64,000 nt of DNA. Origin: Berghia stephanieae (taxonomy: Eukaryota; Mollusca; Gastropoda; Nudibranchia; Aeolidiidae). Below are positions 63,752 through 64,000 of this stretch, one piece after another. The notes below the pieces were generated by a model, which did not search any database, had not been told where the DNA came from, and worked only from the letters and a program-made list of their open reading frames with translations. Position 1 is the stretch's first letter. Each line of letters begins with the position of its first letter. Made by a program: the position numbers and the translations under genes. The DNA lies in contig CM067445.1 in assembly GCA_034508935.3 (NCBI GenBank), positions 81,631,672-81,695,671 of the forward strand, written 5' to 3'.

Positions 63752-64000
63752 GATGAGAGTTGAGGAGTTGAGAAAGTTGATCGAAAATAATAGAAAAGTT
63801 TTTAATTTTTGGTGGCAAATGTTAGGATTTACAGTAAGCAAGACACAGGAAATAAAAACAAGGAAATTGATGGTATTCGATACCATCTACGACGTCATTT
63901 AACTCATTTTAACTAACACACCAGGTGTAGGAGCTTTCGGAAGGCCTCCCAATCATTGTCTGGACAGAGGGGTAAAAAACGCAAATACAAAACTCCTACT

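Overview
This is animal nuclear DNA, not bacterial. The window is one large intron-rich gene followed by a dense nest of mobile elements. The repeats (a tRNA-Pro-like SINE, RTE-type tails with AAAC repeats, Merlin, Kolobok, hAT and PIF-type DNA transposons, huge minisatellites) point to a marine invertebrate, most likely a lophotrochozoan such as a mollusc. That assignment is inference, because no taxon-diagnostic gene is present.

Positions ~56-53533 (+) hold almost the whole gene for REV1, the Y-family translesion DNA polymerase and scaffold. I placed 19 coding exons by matching conserved REV1 segments and checking that splice phases agree at every junction. They cover the end of the N-terminal region, the BRCT domain, a long disordered acidic linker, the palm/fingers/thumb/PAD catalytic core with its acidic metal-binding residues, two ubiquitin-binding motifs, a basic segment with an AT-hook-like RGRP core, and the C-terminal REV7/polymerase-binding bundle ending at TGA 53531-53533. 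About 1,250 codons are in the window; only the extreme N-terminus is missing, to the left.

The introns carry the bulk of the DNA. Most have their own private minisatellite: 53 bp (3.2-4.6 kb), 41 bp (10.5 kb), 37 bp (23.5-25.1 kb), 32 bp (26.0 kb), a 27-bp array triplicated in 1.33-kb macro-units (29.9-33.7 kb), 68, 28 and 51 bp (36.8-39.5 kb), and a 7.9-kb satellite of 64-bp units with higher-order structure (43.1-51.05 kb). Several tandem duplications copy an exon-intron boundary itself. Ten copies of a tRNA-derived SINE, an RTE-like retroposon, several MITE families, a 3.5-kb hAT element (13.5-17.0 kb), two LINE fragments and Kolobok-type elements fill most of the rest.

From 53.6 kb to the right end there is no recognisable host gene. 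The region is a stack of elements: an RTE-like retroposon, a Kolobok-type MITE, a piece of a mobile-element protein, a Merlin 5' relic, a decayed PIF/Harbinger-type transposase, a fossil envelope/fusion-glycoprotein gene interrupted by a Kolobok element, and a Merlin transposase with one internal stop followed by a histone-type 3' stem-loop.

The most notable observations are the repeated duplication of splice boundaries inside REV1, the higher-order 64-bp satellite lying in a coding gene and abutting a LINE, the shared 3' tail of that LINE and the SINE, the histone-like 3' end next to Merlin, and the envelope fossil.
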